DNA of 64,000 bases from Paenibacillus sp. FSL K6-3182 (GCF_037976325.1 NZ_CP150265.1:6799001-6863000), one strand, 5' to 3'. Counted from the first letter of the stretch, positions 42,468-51,052 are shown. Notes: generated by a model not told the origin, from the letters alone. Numbers and translations: made by a program.

Positions 42468-43193
42468 TTATAAAAGAAACAGATTTTTTTCTGTCGGGAT
42501 TCGAACTATTGAGTATTCGTTGATTGGTTCATTGATATTTATCCACAAATTTCCCTTGGCAATGAGATGATAAATAACTGGCAAAACAAGAAGGGGGTCA
42601 TATTGCGGTATAAAACTCTGGGATAATTCTGCTATGGAGGTTTGTCCAATTAAGCGTAGTCTAGACATAACTACTGGTGCATAGCTGTCGAACCATTTAC
42701 GGGTCTTTGTAAAACCAGCCAAAAATTCTATATTTCTTGACACGAGCTTCGGTAGTGATTTCGGATAAATGACTGAATATTCCCAGCTACGAGAATTTGC
42801 ATACACCTCACAGGCTTTGTTGATGATTTTAAGCTTTTCACTTGAGTCATTCGGAGAATGCTTAATCTGATAAAGATGGGGTACAAAACCATCACGAAAA
42901 ACAAGTACATCCGGTACATGTAACCAACTTTTGAGATTTCCATTGTTATCACTGTAGGGTATATGGATACGTACAGGTTGAACGTAATATCGTGCCACAT
43001 TTATTTCTAGTTCGAGAAGAGAGTAAAATGCCCATTCAGTGAGCGAATCGTATTCAGCTACGATACTCATCCTGTGACTATAGAATGCACCAATCACATG
43101 AGGACGTTGCTTACTGTCCTTATTGTCCACTCTTCTTTTAGGAGCAAATTCTACATCTTCTTCTTCCCAATTATTCTTTCCAAACCATTTCAT
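42468..43193 (-). CDS. tnsA: TnsA-family endonuclease
   Basis: A 241-residue protein. A restriction-endonuclease-like core is visible: E53 in SLTEWAFYSLLE, D95 in HVPDVLVF, and Q109-x-K111 in LYQIKHSP, the TnsA pattern (E...PD...Q/E-x-K). TnsA nicks the 5' ends so that the element moves by cut-and-paste rather than replicatively. The C-terminal half (from about 165) should be the TnsA_C winged domain that contacts TnsB. A GGGG-type ribosome site lies before the ATG. It is the first gene from the right end and shares strand with tnsB, tnsC and glmS, but an element-borne terminator separates it from glmS. Confidence 0.92.
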   Translation of the reverse strand: MKWFGKNNWEEEDVEFAPKRRVDNKDSKQRPHVIGAFYSHRMSIVAEYDSLTEWAFYSLLELEINVARYYVQPVRIHIPYSDNNGNLKSWLHVPDVLVFRDGFVPHLYQIKHSPNDSSEKLKIINKACEVYANSRSWEYSVIYPKSLPKLVSRNIEFLAGFTKTRKWFDSYAPVVMSRLRLIGQTSIAELSQSFIPQYDPLLVLPVIYHLIAKGNLWININEPINEYSIVRIPTEKNLFLL

Positions 43194-43218
43194 AGCTGGC
43201 CCCCTAGTTGAATTGTAA

Positions 43219-43440
43219 CGATTTGTGCCATTTGTAATGACGCATTTCGCTCAACTTCAAGCCATTATCTACTGCATTAAGGTGAATTATACCTTGGCAC
43301 AGGAATCAAGCTTAAGTATAGAAAAATCCCGCCATGGTAATGATTGTACCATAGCGGGATTTAAAATTCAGTGTCATTTGTAGTTACACACGCGTGTCAT
43401 TATCAAATAGTTTTTATGCCATTTGAAAGTATAACTCACA
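43219..43440 (-). repeat. Right end of the Tn7-like element with three TnsB-type sites
   Basis: Reading inward from 43440, sites with CAAATGRCA cores lie at about 43415-43429, 43369-43383 and 43221-43237. The innermost copy (TTACAAATGGCACAAAT) sits just upstream of tnsA, so TnsB could autoregulate tns expression. The terminal bases match the left end. Confidence 0.82.
43322..43362 (-). terminator. Element-borne terminator between glmS and tnsA
   Basis: Read leftward, AAATCCCGC-x-ATGGTA pairs with TACCAT-x-GCGGGATTT, followed by TTTCT. It lies inside the right end, between site repeats, and should stop glmS transcripts before tnsA. Confidence 0.82.
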
Positions 43441-43445
43441 ATTAT
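43441..43445. repeat. Target-site duplication, right copy (ATTAT)
   Basis: This is identical to 20252-20256 and lies 20 bases from the glmS stop codon (43466-43468). Confidence 0.92.
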
Positions 43446-43465
43446 CAATAATCGAAAACCAATCC

Positions 43466-45298
43466 CTACTCCACCGTAACACTCTTAGCCAAATTCCGCG
43501 GTTTATCCACGTCATGCTCAAGCGCTAGTGAAGCATAATAAGAAATCAGTTGAAGCGGAATAACTGAAAGCGCTGGTGACAAGATCGGAAGTGTCTTCGG
43601 AATCGCGAATAGCTCGTCGACAGATTTCGCAACTTCTTCCTCTGCCCCTTGGTTCGCTATGCCTATAACGTGAGCGCCGCGCGCTTTTACTTCTTTAATG
43701 TTGCTAAGTGTTTTCTCGTACAGCTCTTCTTGCGTAACAAGAGCGATAACCGGAATACCTTCCTCTATGAGAGCCAAGGTACCGTGCTTGAGCTCACCAG
43801 CTGCATAAGCCTCGGAGTGAATATACGAGATCTCCTTCAGCTTCAGCGAGCCTTCTTGCGCTACAGCATAGTCAACGCCGCGGCCGATGAAGAACAGGTG
43901 TTTGTGATGCGAGAACGACTCTGCAACTTGTTTAAGCACATACGCTTGCTCAAGGATGCGCTCAACCTGAGTTGGAAGCTGATGCATAGCCTCAAGAACT
44001 TCTGCAATGTAAGAAGCTTCTTTGGTCTCAAGCGTACCTGCCATGTGTAGACCAAGCAGATAAAAAGCAATCAATTGCGAGCTGTATGCTTTTGTCGAAG
44101 CAACCGCAATTTCAAGACCTGCCCAAGTAATAAGCACATGATCTGCTTCGCGGGCAACCGAGCTGCCTACTACGTTAGTAATCGCAAGCACACGAGCGCC
44201 GTTGCGCTGTGCTTCACGCAAAGCTGCAAGCGTATCAGCTGTTTCGCCAGATTGGCTTACAACGATAACGAGTGTATCCGGAGTAATGATCGGCGAGCGG
44301 TAACGGTACTCGGATGCTACATCCGTCTCAACCGGAATGCGAGCAAGCGACTCAATGACCGTTTTGCCGACAAGACCTGCGTGATATGCCGTTCCACATG
44401 CTACGATGTGTACTTTGCGGATCGATTTAATATATTCAGCTGTCATACCCAGCTCTTTTAAGTCGACAGATTTACCGTCTTCTGAAACGCGGCTCATCAT
44501 AGTATCACGGTAAGCTTTTGGCTGTTCGTGAATTTCTTTCAGCATGAAGTGATCAAATCCAGCTTTCTCTGCCGTTACTAGATCCCAATCGACATGAAAT
44601 ATTTCCTTGGAAATACTTTCGCCTTCAGTCGTCATTACTTCGACAGCATCGCGTGTCAGGATTGCCATTTCGCCGTCGTTCAAAATATAAACGTTGCGCG
44701 TATGCTCCAAAATAGCCGGAATATCCGAGCCAATGAAGTTTTCGCCTTCACCTACACCGATAACAAGCGGGCTTGCATAACGAACCGCAACCAGGCGATC
44801 CGGTTCAAACTCAGTCAAAACTCCAAGCGCGAACGCTCCACGCATACGTTTAACCGCACGCTGTACAGCTTCCACGATGTTGCCGTTATATTCATCAGCA
44901 ATCAAATGGGAAATGACTTCCGTATCTGTCTCCGATACAAAAACATGCCCTTTTGTCACTAATTCTTCCTTAAGATTCAAGTAATTCTCAATAATCCCGT
45001 TGTGAACAACCGAAAATTTAGCCGTGTTGTCCGTATGCGGATGCGAGTTCACATCAGATGGTTTACCATGAGTAGCCCAGCGTGTATGACCAATGCCAAC
45101 AGAACCTTCAAGCGGTTCTTCACGCAGCAAGCCTTCAAGATTCGCGAGACGTCCTTTGGACTTTGTAATTTCGAGCCCGTTTTTCGTGAAGACAGCGATA
45201 CCAGCGGAATCATAACCCCGGTACTCCAGCTTCTTCAATCCTTCGAGCAAAATGTCCTGCGAGTCGCGTTTACCAATATATCCTACAATTCCACACAT
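43466..45298 (-). CDS. glmS: Glutamine-fructose-6-phosphate aminotransferase (isomerizing)
   Basis: A 610-residue protein with the mature amidotransferase Cys2 (MCGIVGYIG), the glutaminase domain (1-240) with GHTRWATHG, two SIS domains with SQSGETADTLAALR, and the conserved C-terminus PRNLAKSVTVE. It makes glucosamine-6-phosphate from fructose-6-phosphate and glutamine, the entry to peptidoglycan and amino-sugar synthesis. A glmS ribozyme in the leader gives feedback control by the product. The gene's 3' end is the attachment site used by the Tn7-like element; the coding sequence is intact. glmM lies upstream on the same strand with a terminator between. Confidence 0.98.
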   Translation of the reverse strand: MCGIVGYIGKRDSQDILLEGLKKLEYRGYDSAGIAVFTKNGLEITKSKGRLANLEGLLREEPLEGSVGIGHTRWATHGKPSDVNSHPHTDNTAKFSVVHNGIIENYLNLKEELVTKGHVFVSETDTEVISHLIADEYNGNIVEAVQRAVKRMRGAFALGVLTEFEPDRLVAVRYASPLVIGVGEGENFIGSDIPAILEHTRNVYILNDGEMAILTRDAVEVMTTEGESISKEIFHVDWDLVTAEKAGFDHFMLKEIHEQPKAYRDTMMSRVSEDGKSVDLKELGMTAEYIKSIRKVHIVACGTAYHAGLVGKTVIESLARIPVETDVASEYRYRSPIITPDTLVIVVSQSGETADTLAALREAQRNGARVLAITNVVGSSVAREADHVLITWAGLEIAVASTKAYSSQLIAFYLLGLHMAGTLETKEASYIAEVLEAMHQLPTQVERILEQAYVLKQVAESFSHHKHLFFIGRGVDYAVAQEGSLKLKEISYIHSEAYAAGELKHGTLALIEEGIPVIALVTQEELYEKTLSNIKEVKARGAHVIGIANQGAEEEVAKSVDELFAIPKTLPILSPALSVIPLQLISYYASLALEHDVDKPRNLAKSVTVE

Positions 45299-45309
45299 AA
45301 TTTAATAGG

Positions 45310-45341
45310 CCTCCGATAGGTTATTTTCCCGTCCTTATCGG
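45310..45341 (-). promoter_or_regulatory. Hairpin overlapping the glmS ribosome-binding site
   Basis: CCGATA-A-GG (45333-45341 on the transcript) can pair with CCTATCGG (45313-45320), whose 3' arm shares two bases with the CGGAGG Shine-Dalgarno of glmS. This could modestly damp translation. Confidence 0.4.
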
Positions 45342-45480
45342 ATGCCGCCAATGCGTGGCACAGGCACTATGAAGTTGTCACAAAATAATCCGAATGATTG
45401 CGGAAAATGTAACCCCTCTGCCCATGCCCACCCTGCTGGTGGCATCTTGGACATACGGGAGTAATATTATAATCGAAGCC

Positions 45481-45668
45481 TGCCGCACGATTGTATGACC
45501 GGTCGCCCGGCCGTTTTACGTAACGGCTTTCGGTTGGCTTGTAATACCGGAAGGTCCCCGCCGAATGTTTCGAACACCTTCACCTCGTCAGCTTCCCGTA
45601 TGAATACCCGCTTCAAGCTGATCTATCTTAGCTCTACCACCGATCATTCATCACGCAAGCTCTGGCGC
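45481..45668 (-). ncRNA. glmS ribozyme/riboswitch
   Basis: The leader, read leftward from 45669, shows A|GCGCCAGA (cleavage between 45669 and 45668), then AAGCTGACGAGGTG, TTCGGCGGGGACCTTCCGG and CCGAAAG. These match the conserved core of the GlcN6P-activated ribozyme in order and spacing. The P1 arm is unusually long: ~80 bases between GCGCCAGA and GACGAGG, with extra pairing ATGAAT/ATTCAT. Cleavage by glucosamine-6-phosphate destabilises the mRNA. The remaining leader to the glmS start is ~180 bases. Confidence 0.92.
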
Positions 45669-45722
45669 TTATGTTGCTTAAATAACCTCTATCCTCGCTT
45701 TCCTTCTTGAATCACACTACCT

Positions 45723-45751
45723 ATCATATTCATTTTCCAGCCGCTGTGCAA
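45723..45751 (-). promoter_or_regulatory. glmS promoter
   Basis: Read leftward, TTGCAC (45746-45751), a 17-base spacer and TATGAT (45723-45728) place the transcript start ~48 bases upstream of the ribozyme cleavage site. Confidence 0.7.
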
Positions 45752-45794
45752 CCTTTCATGGAAAATATACTCGTCCATTTTCCAAAATAATGCT

Positions 45795-45827
45795 AAAAAA
45801 GCCCGCCAGCTACAAGAACCGACAGGC
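45795..45827 (-). terminator. glmM terminator
   Basis: GCCTGTC pairs (with G-U pairs) with GGCGGGC, then TTTTTT, ~25 bases below the glmM stop. It separates the glmM transcript from glmS. Confidence 0.7.
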
Positions 45828-45851
45828 CTTCGACACCATTATTCTCTATGA

Positions 45852-47192
45852 TTAACCTAGTTCACTTTTAACGACATTTGCAATTTGATCAACGTAAGCC
45901 TCGACCTGTTCCTTCTCTGGTCCTTCCGCCATAACGCGAATCAAAGATTCCGTACCCGATGGACGAACAAGCACGCGGCCGTTGTCGCCAAGCTCTAACT
46001 CTACACGTTTAACCGCTTCTTCTATCGCTGCATTGCCTTGATACAAGCTCTTGTCCGCTACGCGTACGTTAACAAGCTTTTGCGGGTATTTCCGCATAAG
46101 GCCTTTAAGTTCGCTTAGCTTCTTGCCGGAGGCTGCAATCGTATCAACGAGCTGAAGCGCAGTAAGAATACCGTCGCCAGTCGTAATATGGTCAAGGAAA
46201 ATAACATGGCCGGATTGCTCGCCGCCTAGATTGAAGCCGCCGCGACGCATTTCTTCCATGACGTAACGATCGCCAACTGCCGTTTGCGCTGTCTTCAAGC
46301 CAATGCGCTCTGCTCCCTTGAAAAAGCCGATATTGGCCATAACCGTCGTTACAATGGTATCCTCTTTCAGCTTGCCTTCACGCTTCATCGCATCGCCAAT
46401 AATACAAAGAATAAAGTCGCCGTCTACCTCTTCGCCATTTTCGTCAATTGCAATCAAACGGTCAGCGTCCCCGTCAAAAGAAAGCCCAAGGTCTGCGCCA
46501 TGCGCCAGTACCTGCTCACGCAAATATTCTGGATGCGTCGAACCAACGCCAGCATTAATATTCAAACCATCCGGCTCAGCGCCTACTGTTATAATGTCCG
46601 CTCCAAGCTCGCGGAATACCGAAGGAGCCAGCTCATAAGCGGAACCATTCGCGCAGTCCAGTACGATTTTCAGGCCTTTGAATTCGCCTTTAATCGTTGT
46701 TTTCAAATAATCCAAATAACGCTGCTTAGCGCCTTTATCGCTTGATACCGCTCCGATATCTCCGCCCTCAGGCCGCGGTAATTCATCTGTAAGAGCATCA
46801 ATTAATTGTTCGATTTCGAGTTCGGTATCATCCGACAATTTAAAACCGTCGCCAGCAAAAAATTTAATGCCGTTATCCTCTACAGGATTGTGTGATGCGG
46901 AAATCATAACGCCAGCGTCAGCGTTAAGCTCACGCGTAATATAAGCAACTGCCGGTGTGGATACGACGCCAAGACGCACAACGCTTGCACCAATCGACAA
47001 TAGACCCGCAATCAGTGCAGATTCCAGCATTGGGCCAGAAATCCGTGTATCAAGGCCAATAACCACCTTCGGCTTTTGCGCCTTGTGTGTTAGAACATAG
47101 CCGCCGCAGCGACCGATTTTGTATGCTAGCTCAGGTGTAAGCTCACGATTGGCTACGCCGCGAACACCGTCTGTACCGAAATATTTCCCCAT
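45852..47192 (-). CDS. glmM: Phosphoglucosamine mutase
   Basis: A 446-residue protein of normal length. [19 protein letters not shown] holds the phosphorylated active-site Ser, [13 protein letters not shown] is the metal loop, GGEQSGH the sugar loop, and [13 protein letters not shown] the phosphate-binding loop. It converts glucosamine-6-phosphate to glucosamine-1-phosphate on the way to UDP-GlcNAc. AAAGGAG precedes the ATG. It lies downstream of cdaA-cdaR; in other Bacillota GlmM interacts with and inhibits CdaA, linking amino-sugar flux to cyclic di-AMP. Confidence 0.98.
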   Translation of the reverse strand: MGKYFGTDGVRGVANRELTPELAYKIGRCGGYVLTHKAQKPKVVIGLDTRISGPMLESALIAGLLSIGASVVRLGVVSTPAVAYITRELNADAGVMISASHNPVEDNGIKFFAGDGFKLSDDTELEIEQLIDALTDELPRPEGGDIGAVSSDKGAKQRYLDYLKTTIKGEFKGLKIVLDCANGSAYELAPSVFRELGADIITVGAEPDGLNINAGVGSTHPEYLREQVLAHGADLGLSFDGDADRLIAIDENGEEVDGDFILCIIGDAMKREGKLKEDTIVTTVMANIGFFKGAERIGLKTAQTAVGDRYVMEEMRRGGFNLGGEQSGHVIFLDHITTGDGILTALQLVDTIAASGKKLSELKGLMRKYPQKLVNVRVADKSLYQGNAAIEEAVKRVELELGDNGRVLVRPSGTESLIRVMAEGPEKEQVEAYVDQIANVVKSELG

Positions 47193-47254
47193 GTTTAAAA
47201 AGCTCCTTTGTAATATATTGCTTTCGTTGTTATATACTTATTCCGCTCTGATGA

Positions 47255-48658
47255 TTATGGATTCGTAGTTGAACCGCCTGCTGCGTTTCCGCCACCATTG
47301 CCAGTCTCCTCACTGGTGTCTGGAGGCGGTGTCGTAGCAGGGGGAGGAGACTCCTCTGTCGGAGTGCCTCCGACCTCCTCGGAGTTGTCTCCGCCTGATC
47401 CTGATCCTGGTACGGAGTTGTCCGTTATTTCTATCGTTACCGTTAAAGTTTGCCCATCAGCCAGTACGGTCTGAATATACGCAGGCACATCGACCTGAAG
47501 CGTTACGACATGCGTGCCTACACCTAGACCTTCTACATTGGCAATAATGCTAATATCCGATGCCTTAAGCGTAGACAACACCGGATCTGCTCCGCTGACG
47601 GTTAAATCAAACTTACCGTTTGCCGGCGTCCGTATAACCGCTGACAGCCCGTTTGCGATACCTTCTATAGCTACATCTAGTCCTGTAAGTGTTCTATTCT
47701 TAACGGGAGCTACAACGACATTGAGCTCCACCTCTGCTGGATCAATTGCCTTTATTCCATCAATCAATTCCGTCTTCACACGAATGGTTCCTGTTTGCTT
47801 CACCTTCGAGAGATCAAGCACGACCCCATCGTAAACCTGCAGCTCGTCTAACTGCTTCTGCTCGCCGTATACGGTCACCTTGTCAATTGCCGGCTTCACC
47901 GATACTAAGCTCAGTCCCTCAGGCAGAGTGCCCGTATAGCGCACCTGTAGAGGCAGTACCTTCAGCGGAGGCGTTACCTTGACCTCGACATGCAGCGTTT
48001 CTGGTGAAACAATCGCATTTGTCATTTCAATACCGTCTACATCGTATACGATTACTTTTGCTTTTTTGTTAACAACCGTTTTATCTGCACCCTCAATATT
48101 GATCTCCGTCGTAACAGCACCGATTCTGCTCATATCATCCTTAGGCAGTGTAACCTGTACACCTGTTGTCGGTGCTACAATCGTCGATGCTCCAACAATA
48201 TAACCATCTGCCGGCTTGCCTTCCACAATGACTTGCGGCTCAAAAGGCTTTGTTACAATTTCTTCGATCTGAACCGTAACGGTGCGCGGCGACATCTCCA
48301 CAAGCGTAATCCCTTTAGGCAGTTTTACCGTTAAAGGTAACTCCTGTATGCCGGGTTTTACGCCTTTCAAGTCCACTTGAACCTTATAATCATCTTTCGA
48401 AGAAGCATTGAACAAAACAGTTAACCTGCCCTGCACATCAAGCCGCACGACGGTAGGTTCCATCGCCGTAAGCACGTACTTATCTGTATCTAGGCCATCT
48501 GCCGTAATAACCGATGCTTCTATCGTTTTGGTATCAATATTTGATGTCGCCGTCTGCGGTGAGGTGTCCGGATCAATATGTACAATAGCCCAGAGCAGCA
48601 ATCCGACTATGACGGATATTACTTTGAGAGAGGTGGGGTGACTTAGCCATTTATCCAT
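47255..48658 (-). CDS. cdaR: YbbR-domain regulator of CdaA
   Basis: A ~467-residue protein. An N-terminal membrane segment (about 10-27) is followed by four extracytoplasmic YbbR domains (about 45-390), each with the V-x-V-x-G pattern, and a low-complexity C-terminal tail (about 410-467) of Gly/Ser/Pro/Thr. CdaR modulates the diadenylate cyclase CdaA from the outside of the membrane. It overlaps the cdaA stop. The ATG at 48658 with GGAGG five bases before is preferred to the GTG at 48661. The tail is longer than in B. subtilis CdaR's core and may reach into the wall. Confidence 0.93.
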   Translation of the reverse strand: MDKWLSHPTSLKVISVIVGLLLWAIVHIDPDTSPQTATSNIDTKTIEASVITADGLDTDKYVLTAMEPTVVRLDVQGRLTVLFNASSKDDYKVQVDLKGVKPGIQELPLTVKLPKGITLVEMSPRTVTVQIEEIVTKPFEPQVIVEGKPADGYIVGASTIVAPTTGVQVTLPKDDMSRIGAVTTEINIEGADKTVVNKKAKVIVYDVDGIEMTNAIVSPETLHVEVKVTPPLKVLPLQVRYTGTLPEGLSLVSVKPAIDKVTVYGEQKQLDELQVYDGVVLDLSKVKQTGTIRVKTELIDGIKAIDPAEVELNVVVAPVKNRTLTGLDVAIEGIANGLSAVIRTPANGKFDLTVSGADPVLSTLKASDISIIANVEGLGVGTHVVTLQVDVPAYIQTVLADGQTLTVTIEITDNSVPGSGSGGDNSEEVGGTPTEESPPPATTPPPDTSEETGNGGGNAAGGSTTNP

Positions 48659-49493
48659 CACTGCCTCCTTTCCGCTTCCAAAGAGACGATATGGTTACAC
48701 GTTCCTTCGTACGACCTGTCGTCTTCGGAGTCAGCTCATCAAAGAGCTTCGAAATCAGCGATTCCTCGTTAATATCTCGTACGATCATGCCTCCTAGAGA
48801 CAATGACACTTGCCCCGTTTCTTCCGAGACGGTTACGGACACAGCATCCGTTACTTCACTTACTCCAATAGCGGCACGGTGGCGAGTTCCAAGCTCCTTG
48901 CTTATAAAAGGATTTTCCGATAGGGGCAAGTAGCAGCCCGCCGCCATAATCTGATTAGCGCGTATAATGACAGCTCCATCATGCAGCGGTGTATTCGGTG
49001 TAAAGATGTTAATCAGCAGCTCCGATGTAATTTTTGATTCCATACGGATGCCCGATTCAATCAATTCACTGAGGCCTGTGCTCCGCTCAAATACGATTAA
49101 CGCCCCGATTTTTCGTTCTGCCATAAAACGGACAGCTTTAATTACGCCGTCAATTTGTTCATTGACGACATCCCGATCAAGAGAAAATGACCGCGCAAAC
49201 AGCTTTCCACGACCAAGCTGCTCAAGCACGCGTCTCAGCTCAGGCTGAAAAATAATTAGCACGCTCACAATTCCGAAGGTGAACATCTGGTTCATTAACC
49301 ATTTCAACGTATACAAATTGAACCATGTACTCAGCCCCCATACAGCGACGAGCACGACGATCCCTTTTAAAAGTTGAACTGCCCTTGTTCCGCGCACAAG
49401 CAAAATCATTTTATAAATAATATAACTAACTATACCAACGTCTATAATATCCTTTAAATAGTCATGCCATGTTAAATCTGAGAAATAACTCAT
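48651..49493 (-). CDS. cdaA: Membrane diadenylate cyclase
   Basis: A 280-residue protein. Three N-terminal transmembrane helices (about 13-80) are followed by the DAC domain (about 95-245) with catalytic LHDGAVII (DGA) and GTRHRAAIG (RHR). It condenses two ATP into cyclic di-AMP, which controls potassium and osmolyte transport and wall homeostasis. It overlaps cdaR and is the head of cdaA-cdaR-glmM. A strong terminator after rsiW lies between, so cdaA should have its own promoter in the 143-base gap. Confidence 0.97.
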   Translation of the reverse strand: MSYFSDLTWHDYLKDIIDVGIVSYIIYKMILLVRGTRAVQLLKGIVVLVAVWGLSTWFNLYTLKWLMNQMFTFGIVSVLIIFQPELRRVLEQLGRGKLFARSFSLDRDVVNEQIDGVIKAVRFMAERKIGALIVFERSTGLSELIESGIRMESKITSELLINIFTPNTPLHDGAVIIRANQIMAAGCYLPLSENPFISKELGTRHRAAIGVSEVTDAVSVTVSEETGQVSLSLGGMIVRDINEESLISKLFDELTPKTTGRTKERVTISSLWKRKGGSDG

Positions 49494-49586
49494 ATGCCAA
49501 CCCCCAACAGCCGATCCCCTTATTATTGTCTAATTATCGGTTTTCAACTTTATTATTTTCTATATATGGGATTGGAAATCCTTTTT

Positions 49587-49629
49587 TTCAAAAAAAAAAT
49601 AAAAAATGCCCCCCTGCAACAGGGAGGCA
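49587..49629 (-). terminator. rsiW terminator
   Basis: TGCCTCCCTG and CAGGGGGGCA pair around TTG, followed by TTTTTTATTTTTTTTT read leftward. It separates rsiW from cdaA. Confidence 0.88.
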
Positions 49630-49636
49630 GCTTGCT

Positions 49637-50275
49637 TTAGCGAGCGTTACCGCCAAAAGTTTGCGTTACTTTGTACCAGAACCAATCGAGCGCTTGATCA
49701 ATCGTTCTGCTCTGACCCGCGATATGGCCGGTTGAAGCCAGGTTCAAGGTTCCGTCAATGACGGTTACGTTGCCGTCCACCTCGCCCTTAACATCGGCTA
49801 TTCCATTTTCTACGGTCAAATTACCCGTTAAATGAGCACCCTCTGGCACAATAACTGTATTTCCTTCTATAATGACCTGCTGAAGATCCTCGCCTGCAAC
49901 AATCAGCTTGGTATCCTCTTCCCACATCGTGAAGAAGCTGCCCAACATAACGAGTACAAACACAGCAGCTGCTGTTACTCCGGGGTACCGATAAATAAAA
50001 CGTACGATGCGGTTTCTCTGCTTGCTCTGTTTCTTCGGCAGTTGCTGCATAATTCGTTCATTTAAAAGCTCGGATGCCTTCTTGTCATAATCCGCGGCAG
50101 GCTTAATCGCTTCTAAAGTCTGGAACACCGCGGCGTCCGTCTTCTGGAGCTGTTCAAACCGGCTGCGACAAGCGGGACAGGAAAGCAAATGAGATTTTAA
50201 CGTAACGATATCTTCACGCGGCAGCTCGCCGTCCAAATAATCATGCATCCATACGATAGCGACGTTGCAATTCAT
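49637..50275 (-). CDS. rsiW: Zinc-finger anti-sigma factor, RsiW-like
   Basis: A 212-residue protein. The N-terminal zf-HC2 anti-sigma domain has H-x3-C-x2-C in SHLLSCPAC (about residues 28-36). A single membrane segment (about 95-113) follows. The outer part (about 120-200) is a run of short beta repeats (EGNTVIVPEGAHLTGNLTVENGIADVKGEVDGNVTVIDG) like a bactofilin-type beta helix. It should hold the sigma factor at the membrane until proteolysis. Unlike in B. subtilis, it lies ~210 bases from sigW with a hairpin terminator between. Confidence 0.85.
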   Translation of the reverse strand: MNCNVAIVWMHDYLDGELPREDIVTLKSHLLSCPACRSRFEQLQKTDAAVFQTLEAIKPAADYDKKASELLNERIMQQLPKKQSKQRNRIVRFIYRYPGVTAAAVFVLVMLGSFFTMWEEDTKLIVAGEDLQQVIIEGNTVIVPEGAHLTGNLTVENGIADVKGEVDGNVTVIDGTLNLASTGHIAGQSRTIDQALDWFWYKVTQTFGGNAR

Positions 50276-50421
50276 AGCAGCCAGTCCTTTCTTTCAGTTG
50301 CTCGCGCATTAAGTTCTTATCTCGCTATTAGGATACGTTACTAGCAAGAAGGATGTTTCACTTTTTTTCGTAATCGCGTAAGTAATCCTTTGCAGGTAAG
50401 GAATTAGCTTGAATTTCTCCC

Positions 50422-50455
50422 AAAAAGAAGCCTATGTCTGCGCTAGACATGGCTT
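50422..50455 (-). terminator. Terminator/attenuator between sigW and rsiW
   Basis: AAGCC-x-TGTCT and AGACAT-x-GGCTT pair around GCGC, followed by CTTTTTG. Partial read-through would lower RsiW relative to SigW. Confidence 0.75.
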
Positions 50456-50485
50456 TCCTTTGGAGGATTGTATCATTATTTGTAA

Positions 50486-51052
50486 TTATAACTTATGCTC
50501 AAGCTTCTTCCGAAGAAATTCCCTGCCGCGGTGAACCCGCGTTTTGATCGTCGTGACAGGCATGTCCAGCACATCGCCAATTTCCTGCAACGACAGGTCC
50601 TGCATATATCTAAGCGTCATCACGCTCTTATATTTCGGTGGCAGTGAAGCAATAGCCGCATGTATAATGCGCTGTGTGTCCGAGAGAAGCAGCTCTGATT
50701 CTGGCGTCCGATTATCACTCGGTATCATGGAGTAGCCATCCAGCCCCTCGTGATCCGATGACTCCGCATCCAGCGAATAGGTCGGCTTGCGTTTGCGCAG
50801 TCGATCAATACATAAGTTTGTAGCAATTCTATATATCCAAGTTGAAAATTTTAACGTTTCATCATATCTATCCAGGTTTTTGTAAACGCGAAGGAACGTA
50901 TCCTGTACAACATCCTCCGCTTCCTGGCGGCTGTTTAACATTCGATAAGCCATATGAAAGAGCTTGTCTTGATAGAGGTCTACAAGCTCAGCAAAAGCCT
51001 GCTGATCGCCTTTAAGCGATAACTTCGCCAGGCGTGCTTCCAATACAATCAC
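50486..51052 (-). CDS. sigW: ECF sigma factor SigW
   Basis: A 188-residue ECF sigma factor. Region 2 contains YQDKLFHMAYRMLNSRQEAEDVVQDTFLRVYKNL and KFSTWIYRIATNLCIDRLRKRK; region 4 contains LPPKYKSVMTLRYMQDLSLQEIGDVLDMPVTTIKTRVHRGREFLRKKL. The start is GTG with GGAGGAG five bases before. The neighbourhood (rsiW, cdaA, cdaR, glmM, glmS) is the conserved sigW locus of Bacillota, which controls envelope-stress genes. I could not find a convincing sigma-W autoregulatory promoter upstream. Confidence 0.93.
   Translation of the reverse strand: MIVLEARLAKLSLKGDQQAFAELVDLYQDKLFHMAYRMLNSRQEAEDVVQDTFLRVYKNLDRYDETLKFSTWIYRIATNLCIDRLRKRKPTYSLDAESSDHEGLDGYSMIPSDNRTPESELLLSDTQRIIHAAIASLPPKYKSVMTLRYMQDLSLQEIGDVLDMPVTTIKTRVHRGREFLRKKLEHKL

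Larger units (their letters stand above)
20257..43440. mobile_element. Complete Tn7-like transposon inserted downstream of glmS
   Basis: The element is 23,184 bp. The left end begins TGTGAGGTATA and the right end, read inward, begins TGTGAGTTATA; 22 of the first 28 positions agree. Both ends are flanked by ATTAT. Three repeats with core CAAATGRCA (with variants) lie in each end. The right end lies 25 bp from the glmS stop (20 bp plus the duplication), the classical attTn7 position. tnsA, tnsB and tnsC lead inward from the right end as in Tn7. Two tniQ genes lie at the left end. The cargo between is mostly defence-like. No tnsE, no cas genes and no CRISPR array are seen, so this is not a CRISPR-guided element. 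Confidence 0.95.

Noticed and set aside
20257..43440. CRISPR-associated transposon (CAST)
   Set aside because: No cas12k, Cascade genes or CRISPR array occur in the element. It has TnsA and long TniQ proteins and sits at the canonical glmS site.
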